A stretch of DNA of 34,285 nucleotides from Bacteroidota bacterium (GTDB taxonomy: Bacteria > Bacteroidota > Bacteroidia > Bacteroidales > JAGONC01), in NCBI GenBank assembly GCA_026391695.1, contig JAPLDP010000067.1, positions 1 through 34,285 on the forward strand, read 5' to 3'. Below, in pieces: positions 1 to 6,911 of the stretch (positions are counted from its first letter, which is position 1; every line of letters begins with the position of its first letter). A program made the translations under genes and the position numbers. The notes beneath the pieces are model-generated. The model was given only the letters and a program-made list of their open reading frames with translations, ran no database searches and was not told the DNA's origin.

Positions 1-43
1 TCAGAAACAAGATGGGTATTTGGGCTTTTTGTATCTTTACTCA

Positions 44-113
44 TGGAAAAGTTTGTTTAAAAGTTTATACACCTCAAAGATAATGATTATCAATGAGATA
101 ACAAACTTTTCCA
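44..113. repeat. 14-bp perfect inverted repeat upstream of the higB remnant
   Basis: TGGAAAAGTTTGTT (44-57) is the exact reverse complement of AACAAACTTTTCCA (100-113). The arms are 42 bases apart and a run of seven T follows. It could be a terminator with a long loop or the edge of an element that removed the 5' half of higB. The sequence does not decide between these. Confidence 0.6.
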
Positions 114-128
114 TTTTTTTATGAATAA

Positions 129-278
129 TTCAGGCTAAAAAACGGTAGGATTGTTTTTAATATAAAAGGCAATTCATACAGACTCATTGCCAAATTCAAT
201 TTTGAAAAACAATGGGTTTTCATAAAATTCATTGGGACACATGTTGAATACGGCAAAATAAATGCAAATACAATTTAA
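129..278 (+). pseudogene. higB: HigB-type mRNA interferase toxin, 5'-truncated remnant
   Basis: An open frame from 129 to the TAA at 276-278 encodes about 49 residues. They match the C-terminal half of HigB toxins (PF09907): RIVFNIKGNSYRL, then FIKFIGTHVEYGKIN. HigB proteins are usually about 95-110 residues, so roughly the first 45-50 residues, including the start codon, are missing. A stop (TAA, 126-128) lies directly upstream in this frame, and no other frame upstream resumes the homology. HigB normally cleaves ribosome-bound mRNA and is neutralised by the HigA encoded just downstream. Here the toxin should be inactive. The family call is strong because both the motif and the HigA partner are present. 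Whether a deletion or an insertion removed the N-terminus is unknown. Confidence 0.75.
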
Positions 279-290
279 AAAATAAAAAAT

Positions 291-662
291 ATGGAAATCA
301 AGCCAATAAAAACAGAAGCAGATTATCGTAAAGCGTTAAAACGTCTTAACGAAATCTTTGATGCTGCAATTGGGACACCTGAAAGTGATGAAGCAGACAT
401 TCTTGGGTTGTTAATAGACGAATTTGAAAAAAAACATTATCCAATTGAGACTCCAGATCCAATAGAAGCCATAAAAATAAGAATGGAAGAGTTGCAATTG
501 AAGCAAGTTGATTTAGTTAATGAAATTGGTGGTAAAAGCAGAGTTTCTGAGGTTCTCAACCGAAAACGAAAATTGACCGTTGAAATGATTCGCAAATTGA
601 CAAATAAATTGAATCTTTCAGCTGACCTTTTAATTAATGATTATCAGCTTTCGAGACAATAA
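291..662 (+). CDS. higA: HigA-type antitoxin / HTH transcriptional regulator
   Basis: This 123-aa protein has the usual HigA layout in Bacteroidota. Residues 1-58 form an acidic toxin-facing helical region (EADYRKALKRLNEIFDA). Residues about 60-115 are a Cro/C1-type helix-turn-helix (LKQVDLVNEIGGKSRVSEVL, then a recognition segment rich in Arg and Lys). In the family it binds and blocks HigB and represses the higBA promoter. It follows the higB remnant by 12 bases, which is the toxin-first order typical of higBA. Because the toxin is truncated, this is an orphan antitoxin. It may persist as a regulator or protect against HigB encoded elsewhere. The ATG at 291 begins the conserved N-terminus. 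Confidence 0.85.
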   Translation: MEIKPIKTEADYRKALKRLNEIFDAAIGTPESDEADILGLLIDEFEKKHYPIETPDPIEAIKIRMEELQLKQVDLVNEIGGKSRVSEVLNRKRKLTVEMIRKLTNKLNLSADLLINDYQLSRQ

Positions 663-678
663 AGTACGGCTGGTAACA

Positions 679-750
679 CGTGCTTAGCCTTATGCAAAAT
701 GAATTTTATAAATTGTCAGAAAAGCGGTATTTTGCACAAGGCCAAGCACG
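679..750. repeat. REP/MITE-like hairpin: 22-nt imperfect inverted repeat
   Basis: CGTGCTTAGCCTTATGCAAAAT (arms 679-700 and 729-750) pairs with its partner with two mismatches around a 28-base centre. It lies 17 bases after higA. It looks like a dispersed palindromic element rather than a coding region; the short open frame across it (699-893) has no recognisable protein features. Confidence 0.6.
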
Positions 751-863
751 AAATCGTCAGACTGTCTAAAAATCCTCTCCTTTTCAACATCAATTTTGTT
801 ATAATTTATTACCTCTTTTCCCTGTATTTACGGGCGTTTCAACTATTTTTCATGTATGGATTA

Positions 864-947
864 TCCCGATTCGGAAGATTCTCATCGGGATGACTGAATG
901 TAAACCGGTTTTGCTTCTCTACGTTCACTCAACCGGCAACATTCAGT
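864..947. repeat. Two adjacent hairpins (864-890 and 893-947)
   Basis: TCCCGAT (864-870) pairs with ATCGGGA (884-890). Next to it ACTGAATGT...ACCGGTT (893-910) pairs with AACCGG..ACATTCAGT (931-947) with small bulges. The second hairpin runs directly into the transposase relic at 949, so it may be the remains of an insertion-sequence end. That is inference. Confidence 0.45.
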
Positions 948-948
948 A

Positions 949-1062
949 CACATACAAGGAAAACCCCGCTCACAGATTGTTCTCATCGAATCTTCCCTGG
1001 AAGAGAAAATAGAACTGGATAACCCGGTAAGGATTTAGGAGACTTATGTCCATCCTTGGCTT
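949..1062 (+). pseudogene. IS1182-type transposase N-terminal relic
   Basis: Reading in the frame of 949, the codons give HIQGKPRSQIVL, then SLEEKIELDNPVRI, then an in-frame TAG at 1036-1038, then ETYV. This follows the N-terminal pattern of IS1182-family transposases (IQG..R.Q..L...SLD..I..DN.VR.ID.FV..L). The stop falls where the family has an Ile/Asp-type residue, so this is a nonsense-mutated fragment of a protein that is normally about 450-550 residues. Nothing of the catalytic DDE region follows. It marks past insertion in this flank. I rate the family call moderate because only about 35 residues are left. Confidence 0.5.
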
Positions 1063-1069
1063 GAATGGC

Positions 1070-1225
1070 GCCTTATTAATAGGTTTTTTATATATTGCTT
1101 TCACATGGGTAATCTTATTGATTTACAGGCGGCTTCGTTCAACTCGGATTTATCTGCAAATAACATCGATCTGTCGTTAATATTTATTTTTTTTCGTAAT
1201 TTGAAGATGAAATCCTAAATAGTTG
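1070..1225 (+). repeat. Dispersed repeat, copy A
   Basis: This non-coding stretch recurs at 32034-32208 in the same orientation. Shared blocks include GCCTTATTAATA, TTGCTTTCACATGG, ATTGATTTACAGG, GGATTTATCTGCAAATAA and TCGTAATTTG. By eye most positions agree, except that copy B has 20 extra bases. No protein reading is conserved between the copies, so it is a DNA repeat of unknown class. Confidence 0.8.
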
Positions 1226-1372
1226 TGCCACATTGAATGAAAGAAAACTAATACCATCCGTAAGTTCGCTTCGTATTCAGGTATTAATTTGGAGGAGGTG
1301 AAAAGGTACATTACAAATGAGTCAGACCTTAATAATTTCTTTTTTTAAGGTTTGAATGGTTGTATCTCTGTT
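1226..1372. other. Intergenic, nothing recognised
   Basis: AT-rich spacer between the dispersed repeat and the tandem repeats. GGAGGAGGTG at 1291-1300 resembles a ribosome-binding site but is not followed by a sustained reading frame. Confidence 0.5.
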
Positions 1373-1547
1373 CTTTTAAGGCCAAAATCTAACCAAACAT
1401 TAAAATGATAGTATTTTGATGTTTGCTGGATGTTTAAGAATTACTTTTAAGGTCAGGATTTTGTCAAAACATTATTTTTTTAATTTTTTAATGTTTGCTG
1501 GATAAGAAATCGTACTTTTGAGGTCAGAATTCGAGTAAACATTAAAA
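1373..1547 (+). repeat. Three 71-bp tandem repeats upstream of fic
   Basis: CTTTTAAGGCCA (1373), CTTTTAAGGTCAGGA (1444) and CTTTTGAGGTCAGAA (1515) begin units exactly 71 bases apart; the third is partial. Each unit carries AAACATTA after about 20 bases, and units 1 and 2 also carry ATGTTTGCTGGAT, so AAACATTA...TAATGTTT forms an inverted pair inside the unit. The last AAACATTAAAAATAAG ends 12 bases before the Fic start codon. The layout suggests iterated operator sites for autoregulation by the Fic protein's own winged-helix domain. That role is inferred. Confidence 0.7.
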
Positions 1548-1560
1548 ATAAGATTAATTG

Positions 1561-2691
1561 ATGCACGAAATACTTTATCCAATTAATCCTGACAGAAATG
1601 TTCCATGGAATGATCTTCCCTCGTTACCCATTAGAAAGGAGCTCTATCAAACAATAGAAATATTGGAGAAGCTTGGAGATGCAAAAGCAGCTTTAGCAAG
1701 ACTTCACGGTCGAGGTGCTATAATTCCAAATCAGGGGCTATTGATTAATACAATAAGCTTGCAGGAAGCAAAGAGTTCCAGTGCAATTGAGAACATATTC
1801 ACAACTGATGATGAGCTATATAAAGCATATAGCGATCAAAACACTGAAACAACCGGAGCATCCAAAGAGGTATTAAGATATCGAGAAGCACTTTGGTCTG
1901 GCTACAACTATTTACAAAAAACCGGACAATTTGATCAAGACTACTTTATACAGGTATTTCAGGAAATAAAGCAAACAACGGATGGGATTCGTCCCGATTT
2001 TTTGAATACGACTATTAAACAAGGAGGCACAGGACCAAATGCCGGTCAGGTTATCTACACTCCTCCTAGAGGTGTTACCATAATTAAAGATAAGCTAGAC
2101 AATCTTGTAAACTTCTTGAATGATGATGAGCAGTATAGAATTGATCATTTACTAAAAATGGCCATTGCTCATTTTCAGTTTGAGGCTATTCATCCATTCC
2201 GTGATGGAAACGGCAGATCAGGACGTGTATTCAATATCCATTATTTGACGAACAAAGGACTACTGGATGTTCCAATATTGTTCCTCAGTCGATACATTTT
2301 GGATCATAAGGATGATTATTACTCCGGATTAATGGGCGTCTCTCAAAGAGGTAATTGGAAGGACTGGTTATTATTTATGATGAGAGCCATTGAAAACACC
2401 TCGAATATTACGTTCCATAAGATCAATGAAATTGTGTCTATAAAAGATTCAATTCTAGAATTTGTAAAGAAAGATGATCGAAAATTCCGTAATCCGGAAG
2501 GTCTTATAGAATTCTTGTTTACTCAACCGTTTACCAAGGTAAAACATATGGTTGATTCTGGAATTTATGCAGAAAATACTGCAAGAGATTATCTCAATAA
2601 GTTATGTGATATGCAAGTGATGGAGAAGAAAGAAATCGAAGGTCATCACTACTACCTAAATCTTGAATTGTACCAAATACTTTCGGAGTAA
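1561..2691 (+). CDS. fic: Fic family protein (class II AMP-transferase) with C-terminal winged helix
   Basis: 376 aa. Fic enzymes transfer AMP from ATP to hydroxyl groups of target proteins. The catalytic motif HPFRDGNGRSGR is complete at residues 211-222. An inhibitory motif of the form S-x3-E-N is present before it (Ser73, Glu77, Asn78), which makes this a class II Fic protein whose activity is restrained by its own N-terminal helix. The flap region with a TPPRG segment lies near residue 175. Residues about 310-376 form a winged-helix DNA-binding domain (HMVDSGIYAENTARDYL). Length and order agree with the SoFic-type subfamily. I chose ATG 1561 over the TTG directly before it at 1558. No antitoxin gene is adjacent. 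The tandem repeats upstream may be bound by its C-terminal domain (inference). Confidence 0.92.
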   Translation: MHEILYPINPDRNVPWNDLPSLPIRKELYQTIEILEKLGDAKAALARLHGRGAIIPNQGLLINTISLQEAKSSSAIENIFTTDDELYKAYSDQNTETTGASKEVLRYREALWSGYNYLQKTGQFDQDYFIQVFQEIKQTTDGIRPDFLNTTIKQGGTGPNAGQVIYTPPRGVTIIKDKLDNLVNFLNDDEQYRIDHLLKMAIAHFQFEAIHPFRDGNGRSGRVFNIHYLTNKGLLDVPILFLSRYILDHKDDYYSGLMGVSQRGNWKDWLLFMMRAIENTSNITFHKINEIVSIKDSILEFVKKDDRKFRNPEGLIEFLFTQPFTKVKHMVDSGIYAENTARDYLNKLCDMQVMEKKEIEGHHYYLNLELYQILSE

Positions 2692-2729
2692 TTCTTCGAT
2701 GTTATTTACTTCAATTTAAACCTTGAGAA

Positions 2730-2822
2730 AAGAAAAAACGTAGCACAATCGAGTAGGCGGCCCCGACCATGAATAGCCGGGGTGCACCTCTCACACCATC
2801 CCGCCTTTCGGCATACACACTC
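2730..2822 (-). other. Possible 3' relic of a group II intron
   Basis: On the minus strand this stretch reads GGATGGTGTGAGAGGTGCAC, then a CCGG...CCGG hairpin, then GCCGCCTACTCGATTG. The arrangement resembles the structured RNA tail that follows reverse-transcriptase/maturase genes in some bacterial group II introns. No reverse transcriptase reading frame is present on either side, so only a relic would remain. The resemblance is from memory of the pattern, so confidence is low. Confidence 0.3.
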
Positions 2823-2896
2823 CCACACCCACACCTATGACGCTGTGTCGCTTTCTAAAAATATTCGTATTTTTTAATATTATTATTAAGCTTACA
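2821..2896 (+). repeat. CA-rich repeat, left copy flanking the MNT gene
   Basis: TCCCACACCCACACC (2821-2835), TAAAAATATTCGTATTTTTT (from 2856) and AGCTTACA (2889-2896) recur in the same order at 3289-3303, 3377-3397 and 3409-3416. The two copies bracket the nucleotidyltransferase gene, so gene plus repeats may have moved or duplicated as a unit. Confidence 0.6.
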
Positions 2897-2960
2897 TATC
2901 CAATACATTATACGTAAGTGTCGAAAACGCTACACATGAAAAATGCTGAATAATAAATAT

Positions 2961-2968
2961 TATCTTTG
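2961..2968 (+). promoter_or_regulatory. Bacteroidota -7 promoter element (TATCTTTG)
   Basis: A perfect TAnnTTTG element 15 bases before the ATG at 2984 predicts a start of transcription near 2975 and a very short leader. No clear -33 TTTG was found. Confidence 0.55.
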
Positions 2969-2983
2969 TACAAAAATCAGGTC

Positions 2984-3379
2984 ATGCAAAGTATTATTAA
3001 AGAAAAGATTAGCGCACTTCAAGAGCTTTGCAAAAAATATGATGTTAAAACAATGCATGTTTTCGGATCAGTGTGTAGTGATAGTTTCACTACCAATAGC
3101 GATATTGATATATTAATTTCGTTCAAGGACATTTCTATTGAGAAATACACCGACAATTACTTTGAATTACATCATAAGCTTGAAGAATTGTTCAATCGAA
3201 AAATTGATCTATTGACAGAAAATTCACTTTCTAATCCATATTTTATTGAAAGCATAGAAGAAACAAAGCAGTGTTTCGCCATATCCTCTCCCACACCCAC
3301 ACCGACACTCACACCCACACCCATGTCCAGGCCTTCCACCCTTGGAAAAAAATGCATACCTGCTGTATATCCTCTTTAA
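2984..3379 (+). CDS. MNT-type nucleotidyltransferase (MntA-like), C-terminus altered by a repeat
   Basis: 131 aa. The minimal nucleotidyltransferase fold is clear: GSVCSDSFTTNSDIDILI holds the Gly28-Ser29 pair and the metal-binding Asp40 and Asp42, and Asp75 in KIDLL is the third acidic residue. In MNT-HEPN pairs this protein is the antitoxin that nucleotidylates the HEPN toxin. No HEPN gene is next to it. Homology of the usual kind ends near residue 97 (NPYFIESIEETKQ). The remaining 34 residues (SSPTPTPTLTPTP and on) are translated from the CA-rich repeat at 3289-3416, so the natural C-terminus has been replaced. I chose ATG 2984 because the -7 box precedes it. It may be functional or a decaying orphan. 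Confidence 0.75.
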   Translation: MQSIIKEKISALQELCKKYDVKTMHVFGSVCSDSFTTNSDIDILISFKDISIEKYTDNYFELHHKLEELFNRKIDLLTENSLSNPYFIESIEETKQCFAISSPTPTPTLTPTPMSRPSTLGKKCIPAVYPL

Positions 3380-3416
3380 AAATATTTGTATTTTTAACAT
3401 TTTGCAACAGCTTACA
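3289..3416 (+). repeat. CA-rich repeat, right copy, with G-quadruplex potential on the minus strand
   Basis: C-runs at 3290-3292, 3296-3298, 3314-3316 and 3320-3322 are separated by ACA or a longer 15-base stretch. The minus strand therefore has four GGG runs that could form a G-quadruplex with one long loop. The 20 bases at 3308-3327 are repeated without mismatch at 31492-31511, next to a tRNA gene. Confidence 0.65.
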
Positions 3417-3504
3417 ACAAGTGTGCGCTGCATGCTCATGCAAGGCACACACAAACACGCAAAGGCATGCGGGCGGGATGGACTTGTGTATTTGGAGGAT
3501 GGTT

Positions 3505-4620
3505 TTATTTTGTTATTGCCACCAGGTAAATAGTCATTAGTCGGGATGCAAGGTCCATTGGCTTGTCAGTGGTAGCATTGTAATTGATCACAATGGTTAC
3601 ATTTTCTGTAGGACAATACCCCGCCCAGTTTTTATATCCCGGGATGGTTCCGGTATGGCCCCACATGGGAGGATAAATCTTATGCATAATTCCAAGTCCG
3701 TATTCTTCACAGTCTTCATCTGTAGCTGGAACAACTGTGAGCCGCTGAGTTTGTGTTTCCGGTGTAAGCAAAGTGCCTTTGTAAAGATGTTCCACCCAGC
3801 TCTTCAGGTCGTACACATCGGCAATCATAGCATCTGCCGCGCCAGCCATGGAAGGATCATACGCCTGTGACACATCGGTGCTATCCCCTTCAAACCACCC
3901 GTAACCATGAACAAATGCACCCGTCATCACCTGATTGGTGGGATAGATGGTATTCTCCAGGTGAAGAGCATCGAGAATCCGATGCTGAATTTCCGCTGCA
4001 ATAGAGTTTCCGGTGAGTTCTTCCACAATCATCCCAGCGATAATGGTATTTGTGTTGGAATATTTGAAAGCTGTCCCCGGAGAAAAATAAAAGGGTTCCG
4101 TTTTAACCAGGTCGATCATCTCCTGGCTGGTCCACTTTTTTAACGGATCCGTGATAAGACTCATCTGAAACAGGTTTGTTTCCGTATAATCAAAGATGCC
4201 ACTCGTGTGATTGCATAACATCCGAATTGTGATGCTGTCGGCTTTAGGGAAATCGGGTAGAAATAAACTAAGCTTATCTGAAAGACTGATTTTTCCTTCA
4301 TCTACCAGCTGGAGAAGAACCGTGTAGGTATAAGTCTTGGTAAGACTCCCCATCCGGTATTTCATGGACGGGTCAGGTTTTTCGCCGGTAGCCAGATTGG
4401 CTTTCCCTTTTCCTATGACCCACGAGAGGTTTCTATCGGGAGCCCAGATCCCGATAATCATACCGGGGACCCCGGAATTGGCGAGGATGGAATCGCTCAC
4501 ATGTTCCCATTCCGCAACAATCTGTTTATTCAGATCACCATACGGATCACTCTCTTTTTTACATGTGATCAAACCCATACACATCAATGCAAGGATCAGT
4601 AAAAACAGTTTTGATTTCAT
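3505..4620 (-). CDS. Serine hydrolase of the class C beta-lactamase / DD-peptidase family, lipoprotein
   Basis: 371 aa, Pfam Beta-lactamase (PF00144) type. All three active-site elements are present: S92-L-T-K95 (SxxK nucleophile and base), Y187-S-N189 (YxN) and H322-T-G324 (the KTG/HTG box). The N-terminus is a lipoprotein signal (LLILALMCMGLITC) with Cys20 as the lipidated residue, so it is anchored in a membrane on the periplasmic or surface side. Family members hydrolyse D-amino-acid peptides, esters or beta-lactams. The substrate cannot be told from sequence, and resistance should not be assumed. The gene lies 57 bases downstream of the S41-like gene on the same strand and could be co-transcribed with it. 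Confidence 0.9.
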   Translation of the reverse strand: MKSKLFLLILALMCMGLITCKKESDPYGDLNKQIVAEWEHVSDSILANSGVPGMIIGIWAPDRNLSWVIGKGKANLATGEKPDPSMKYRMGSLTKTYTYTVLLQLVDEGKISLSDKLSLFLPDFPKADSITIRMLCNHTSGIFDYTETNLFQMSLITDPLKKWTSQEMIDLVKTEPFYFSPGTAFKYSNTNTIIAGMIVEELTGNSIAAEIQHRILDALHLENTIYPTNQVMTGAFVHGYGWFEGDSTDVSQAYDPSMAGAADAMIADVYDLKSWVEHLYKGTLLTPETQTQRLTVVPATDEDCEEYGLGIMHKIYPPMWGHTGTIPGYKNWAGYCPTENVTIVINYNATTDKPMDLASRLMTIYLVAITK

Positions 4621-4677
4621 GGTGCTGATATAAAATTATAAGACGAATCTAAACTTCAGTTACTATACTAACCGTTG

Positions 4678-6414
4678 TCACAGAACGATGCATTTCCGGG
4701 TAACACTAACATTACCAGCACTGATCCTGTAAAAATAAATCCCGGGCTTCGTATCTCCGGTACTCCATTTGACCGTATATCGTCCCGCATTTTGTGGTTC
4801 ATCCATCAGCGTTGTCACCACTCTCCCGCAAAAGTCGTAAATAGCAAACGAAACTACGGCGGCTTCCTCCAGCCGGTACGAAATCGTTGCATAAGATGTG
4901 ATGGGATTGGGAAAGATATGATCCAGGATCAGTCTCGTGACGCCGCGATGCTGTTCGTTAATTCCAAGCATGGAATTAAGTTCCCGTATCGCATAATTCA
5001 ACTCCACATCAATGCTGTCGATATAGAGCTGATCAAGGACCGTATCATTTATGGGAACACGGATATCAGGTACGACACCGCCCATCATGTTTGAATCGCT
5101 ATCGAGCTGGATATTAAAGTCTTTATCCAGAGAGCGTCCCACGGGGAATCTTAAGTATAAATCATTGGGTGGAAGGTAGAGATAATGGATTGACCACCAT
5201 TCTATCATGCCAAAAGAACCGTTGCTCCCGTAGAAGCTGACCACTTTGTTGTTGGGCAACCGTTGCAATGACATCGGAATTCCCTCTCCGGAGCTTATAT
5301 TGCGCGGACCTACCATTACCATCACAGGGTTTGAAAAGTATAAGCCCTGATGTTCGGTGAATAAAGTACCGTTGGGATATGCCGGGTTGATATAGGGACC
5401 TAAGGTTTGTGGATTGAAATGTGGAATGGGCAGAGGCCAAAGTTCAAACTGGCCGCTGGCAGGATTATAAAAACTCTGCTGTTCATACAGAATGGTATCG
5501 GTGGAAAAAAATCCAGAAAGCGCGGCCGACAGCATATCTTCTCCACCGGTGTTTACGCGCATATCCAGGATCATCCCGGGTGAATCATTCGCGTTAAAAA
5601 GCGTGATAGCATCCCTGAAATCAGTGTAAATGCCTGCAAGCGTGGCAGAATCCCCCCCTTCACTGGTCAGTTTCAGATAGCCGTATCCACTTGGCTGAAG
5701 GATCTCATACGATACGGTAGGCCCGGGATCCACGGGCAATAGAGAAGTCTGGTCAAACGTAACATAGTCGTCATCAACGGCTGTTAGTGTAACTGTAACA
5801 GGGTCAAAGGCGCCCCGATTACGGAACTTTATTTTCATGGTTTGACCGATGGGAGCCCTACCGATGAACCGGAACTGATTCAGTTTTTTACATTCCCGGG
5901 TGGCAGGATTTGCTTCCGCCCATAAAACGGGAACCGTATCCAGAACCTCTTTCACGGGCTGGTCATTAATTTCCAGAATATCAGCCCCAAATTGCATTCC
6001 GGCAAGGGCAGCAGGTGATCCCGGATTCACAAGGCGAGTTACAATACGGTCATCGTCCAGTCCGGAGAGGGCAAATCCGTAACTTCCCCCGATCTGCTGA
6101 TAACGGGCATATGCTTTGTGATCTTCCCACCCGGTACCTCGGACTGAAACATGTCCGTCAGGTACCGAAGCGACGTATTCGCGTAATGCAAGATAAAAGG
6201 CATTGGTATCGTTATCTAATCCGGCATTTATGATTTTGGGCTTTATTTGGTCGTTCAGGCCATACCAATCGATGGCTTTCCATTCACCGAAGGCATAATA
6301 GACCTGAAACCTCAAATGCATGGAATCATAGGTAGCCTCGAAATTAGTAGTCTGGGAAAACAGATTGAAGGCACCGGAGAAAATTGTAAGAGTCAGCAAA
6401 ATAAATTTTTTCAT
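4678..6414 (-). CDS. Secreted PDZ / S41-peptidase-like protein with type IX sorting domain
   Basis: 578 aa. A signal peptide (about 1-20) is followed by a PDZ-like domain at about 110-160 (GSPAALAGMQFGADILEIND). An S41 (C-terminal processing protease) core lies at about 243-405, with DMRVNTGG at 284-291 and ISSGEG at 373-378, where the nucleophile Ser of S41 enzymes is found. The general-base Lys is not obvious. Residues about 495-578 are a Por/T9SS C-terminal domain (IFPNPITSYATISY ... KPGIYFYRIS), so the protein should be exported by the type IX system and attached or released at the cell surface. It probably acts on extracellular peptides. Its own promoter candidate is at 6430-6457. Confidence 0.85.
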   Translation of the reverse strand: MKKFILLTLTIFSGAFNLFSQTTNFEATYDSMHLRFQVYYAFGEWKAIDWYGLNDQIKPKIINAGLDNDTNAFYLALREYVASVPDGHVSVRGTGWEDHKAYARYQQIGGSYGFALSGLDDDRIVTRLVNPGSPAALAGMQFGADILEINDQPVKEVLDTVPVLWAEANPATRECKKLNQFRFIGRAPIGQTMKIKFRNRGAFDPVTVTLTAVDDDYVTFDQTSLLPVDPGPTVSYEILQPSGYGYLKLTSEGGDSATLAGIYTDFRDAITLFNANDSPGMILDMRVNTGGEDMLSAALSGFFSTDTILYEQQSFYNPASGQFELWPLPIPHFNPQTLGPYINPAYPNGTLFTEHQGLYFSNPVMVMVGPRNISSGEGIPMSLQRLPNNKVVSFYGSNGSFGMIEWWSIHYLYLPPNDLYLRFPVGRSLDKDFNIQLDSDSNMMGGVVPDIRVPINDTVLDQLYIDSIDVELNYAIRELNSMLGINEQHRGVTRLILDHIFPNPITSYATISYRLEEAAVVSFAIYDFCGRVVTTLMDEPQNAGRYTVKWSTGDTKPGIYFYRISAGNVSVTRKCIVL

Positions 6415-6429
6415 GGCTTATTCAGGAAT

Positions 6430-6457
6430 AAAATATACGAAGTAAATGTATGACAAA
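6430..6457 (-). promoter_or_regulatory. Candidate promoter of the S41-like gene
   Basis: On the minus strand TTTG (6457-6454) and TATATTTT (6437-6430) are spaced by 16 bases, close to the TTTG/TAnnTTTG pattern with one mismatch. The start codon is 16 bases further on. Confidence 0.4.
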
Positions 6458-6632
6458 ATCGTGAAAAGTCAAGGAATTCGATATTTCGCCGGACAAACAT
6501 AATGATACAACAATACAGATACGTTATGCGATTTGTGTATGTATTCGCTTTCACTCATACATACAAAGATATTATTTTTACGCAGCAAACTGCGGGGAAT
6601 TAACCCCTAAAGAGATAAGAAAGGGTTTCAGG

Positions 6633-6706
6633 TGATCCCGGAGGGATTCGAACCCCCAACCCTCAGAACCGGAATCTGATATTCTATCCAGTTGAACTAC
6701 GGGACC
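6633..6706 (-). tRNA. tRNA-Arg(CCG)
   Basis: The minus strand folds as a cloverleaf. The acceptor is GGTCCCG with CGGGATC. The anticodon stem TCAGA/TCTGA encloses loop TTCCGGT, so the anticodon is CCG (Arg, codon CGG). The T arm contains GGTTCGAATCC. The CCA end is not encoded (ACCT follows). It lies alone between the S41-like gene and the aldolase gene. Confidence 0.93.
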
Positions 6707-6717
6707 AAATAAGGGTG

Positions 6718-6725
6718 CAAATTTA
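6718..6725 (-). promoter_or_regulatory. -7 element of tRNA-Arg (TAAATTTG)
   Basis: A perfect TAnnTTTG on the minus strand, 11 bases before the tRNA 5' end. Confidence 0.6.
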
Positions 6726-6863
6726 ATATAAAATCCGACTTATCTGGGCTAAATACTATTTTGATGCGCTGGAGATTGAGTAGTGTAGTTCTGAAATTAA
6801 AGATTTGTTTCATAGATGCAGGCTTTTATCTGTTTGAATTTTAACGTACCTGATAAATTTCAT

Positions 6864-6871
6864 TAATTTTG
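6864..6871 (+). promoter_or_regulatory. -7 element of the aldolase gene (TAATTTTG)
   Basis: A perfect TAnnTTTG, 40 bases before the aldolase start codon. A TTTG at 6833-6836 is 27 bases upstream, slightly too far for a standard -33 box. Confidence 0.5.
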
Positions 6872-6911
6872 TAACAGTTTTACAGAATTGTATTAATAAT
6901 CATACTTAAAA

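Noticed and set aside
699-893. Open frame of 64 codons after higA
   Set aside because: It crosses the 22-nt inverted repeat and another hairpin, has no ribosome-binding site and no recognisable protein feature.
1373-1547. CRISPR-like array in front of fic
   Set aside because: Only 2.5 imperfect units, period 71 with no constant repeat/variable spacer division, and no cas genes.
3172-3540. Overlapping open frames on both strands around the CA-rich repeat (Gly-Val and Thr-His runs)
   Set aside because: Their composition comes from the low-complexity repeat; they overlap the MNT gene and have no family resemblance.
3505-4620. Calling the serine hydrolase an antibiotic-resistance beta-lactamase
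   Set aside because: The SxxK, YxN and HTG motifs are shared by many esterases and peptidases of the family; no feature specific to AmpC was seen.
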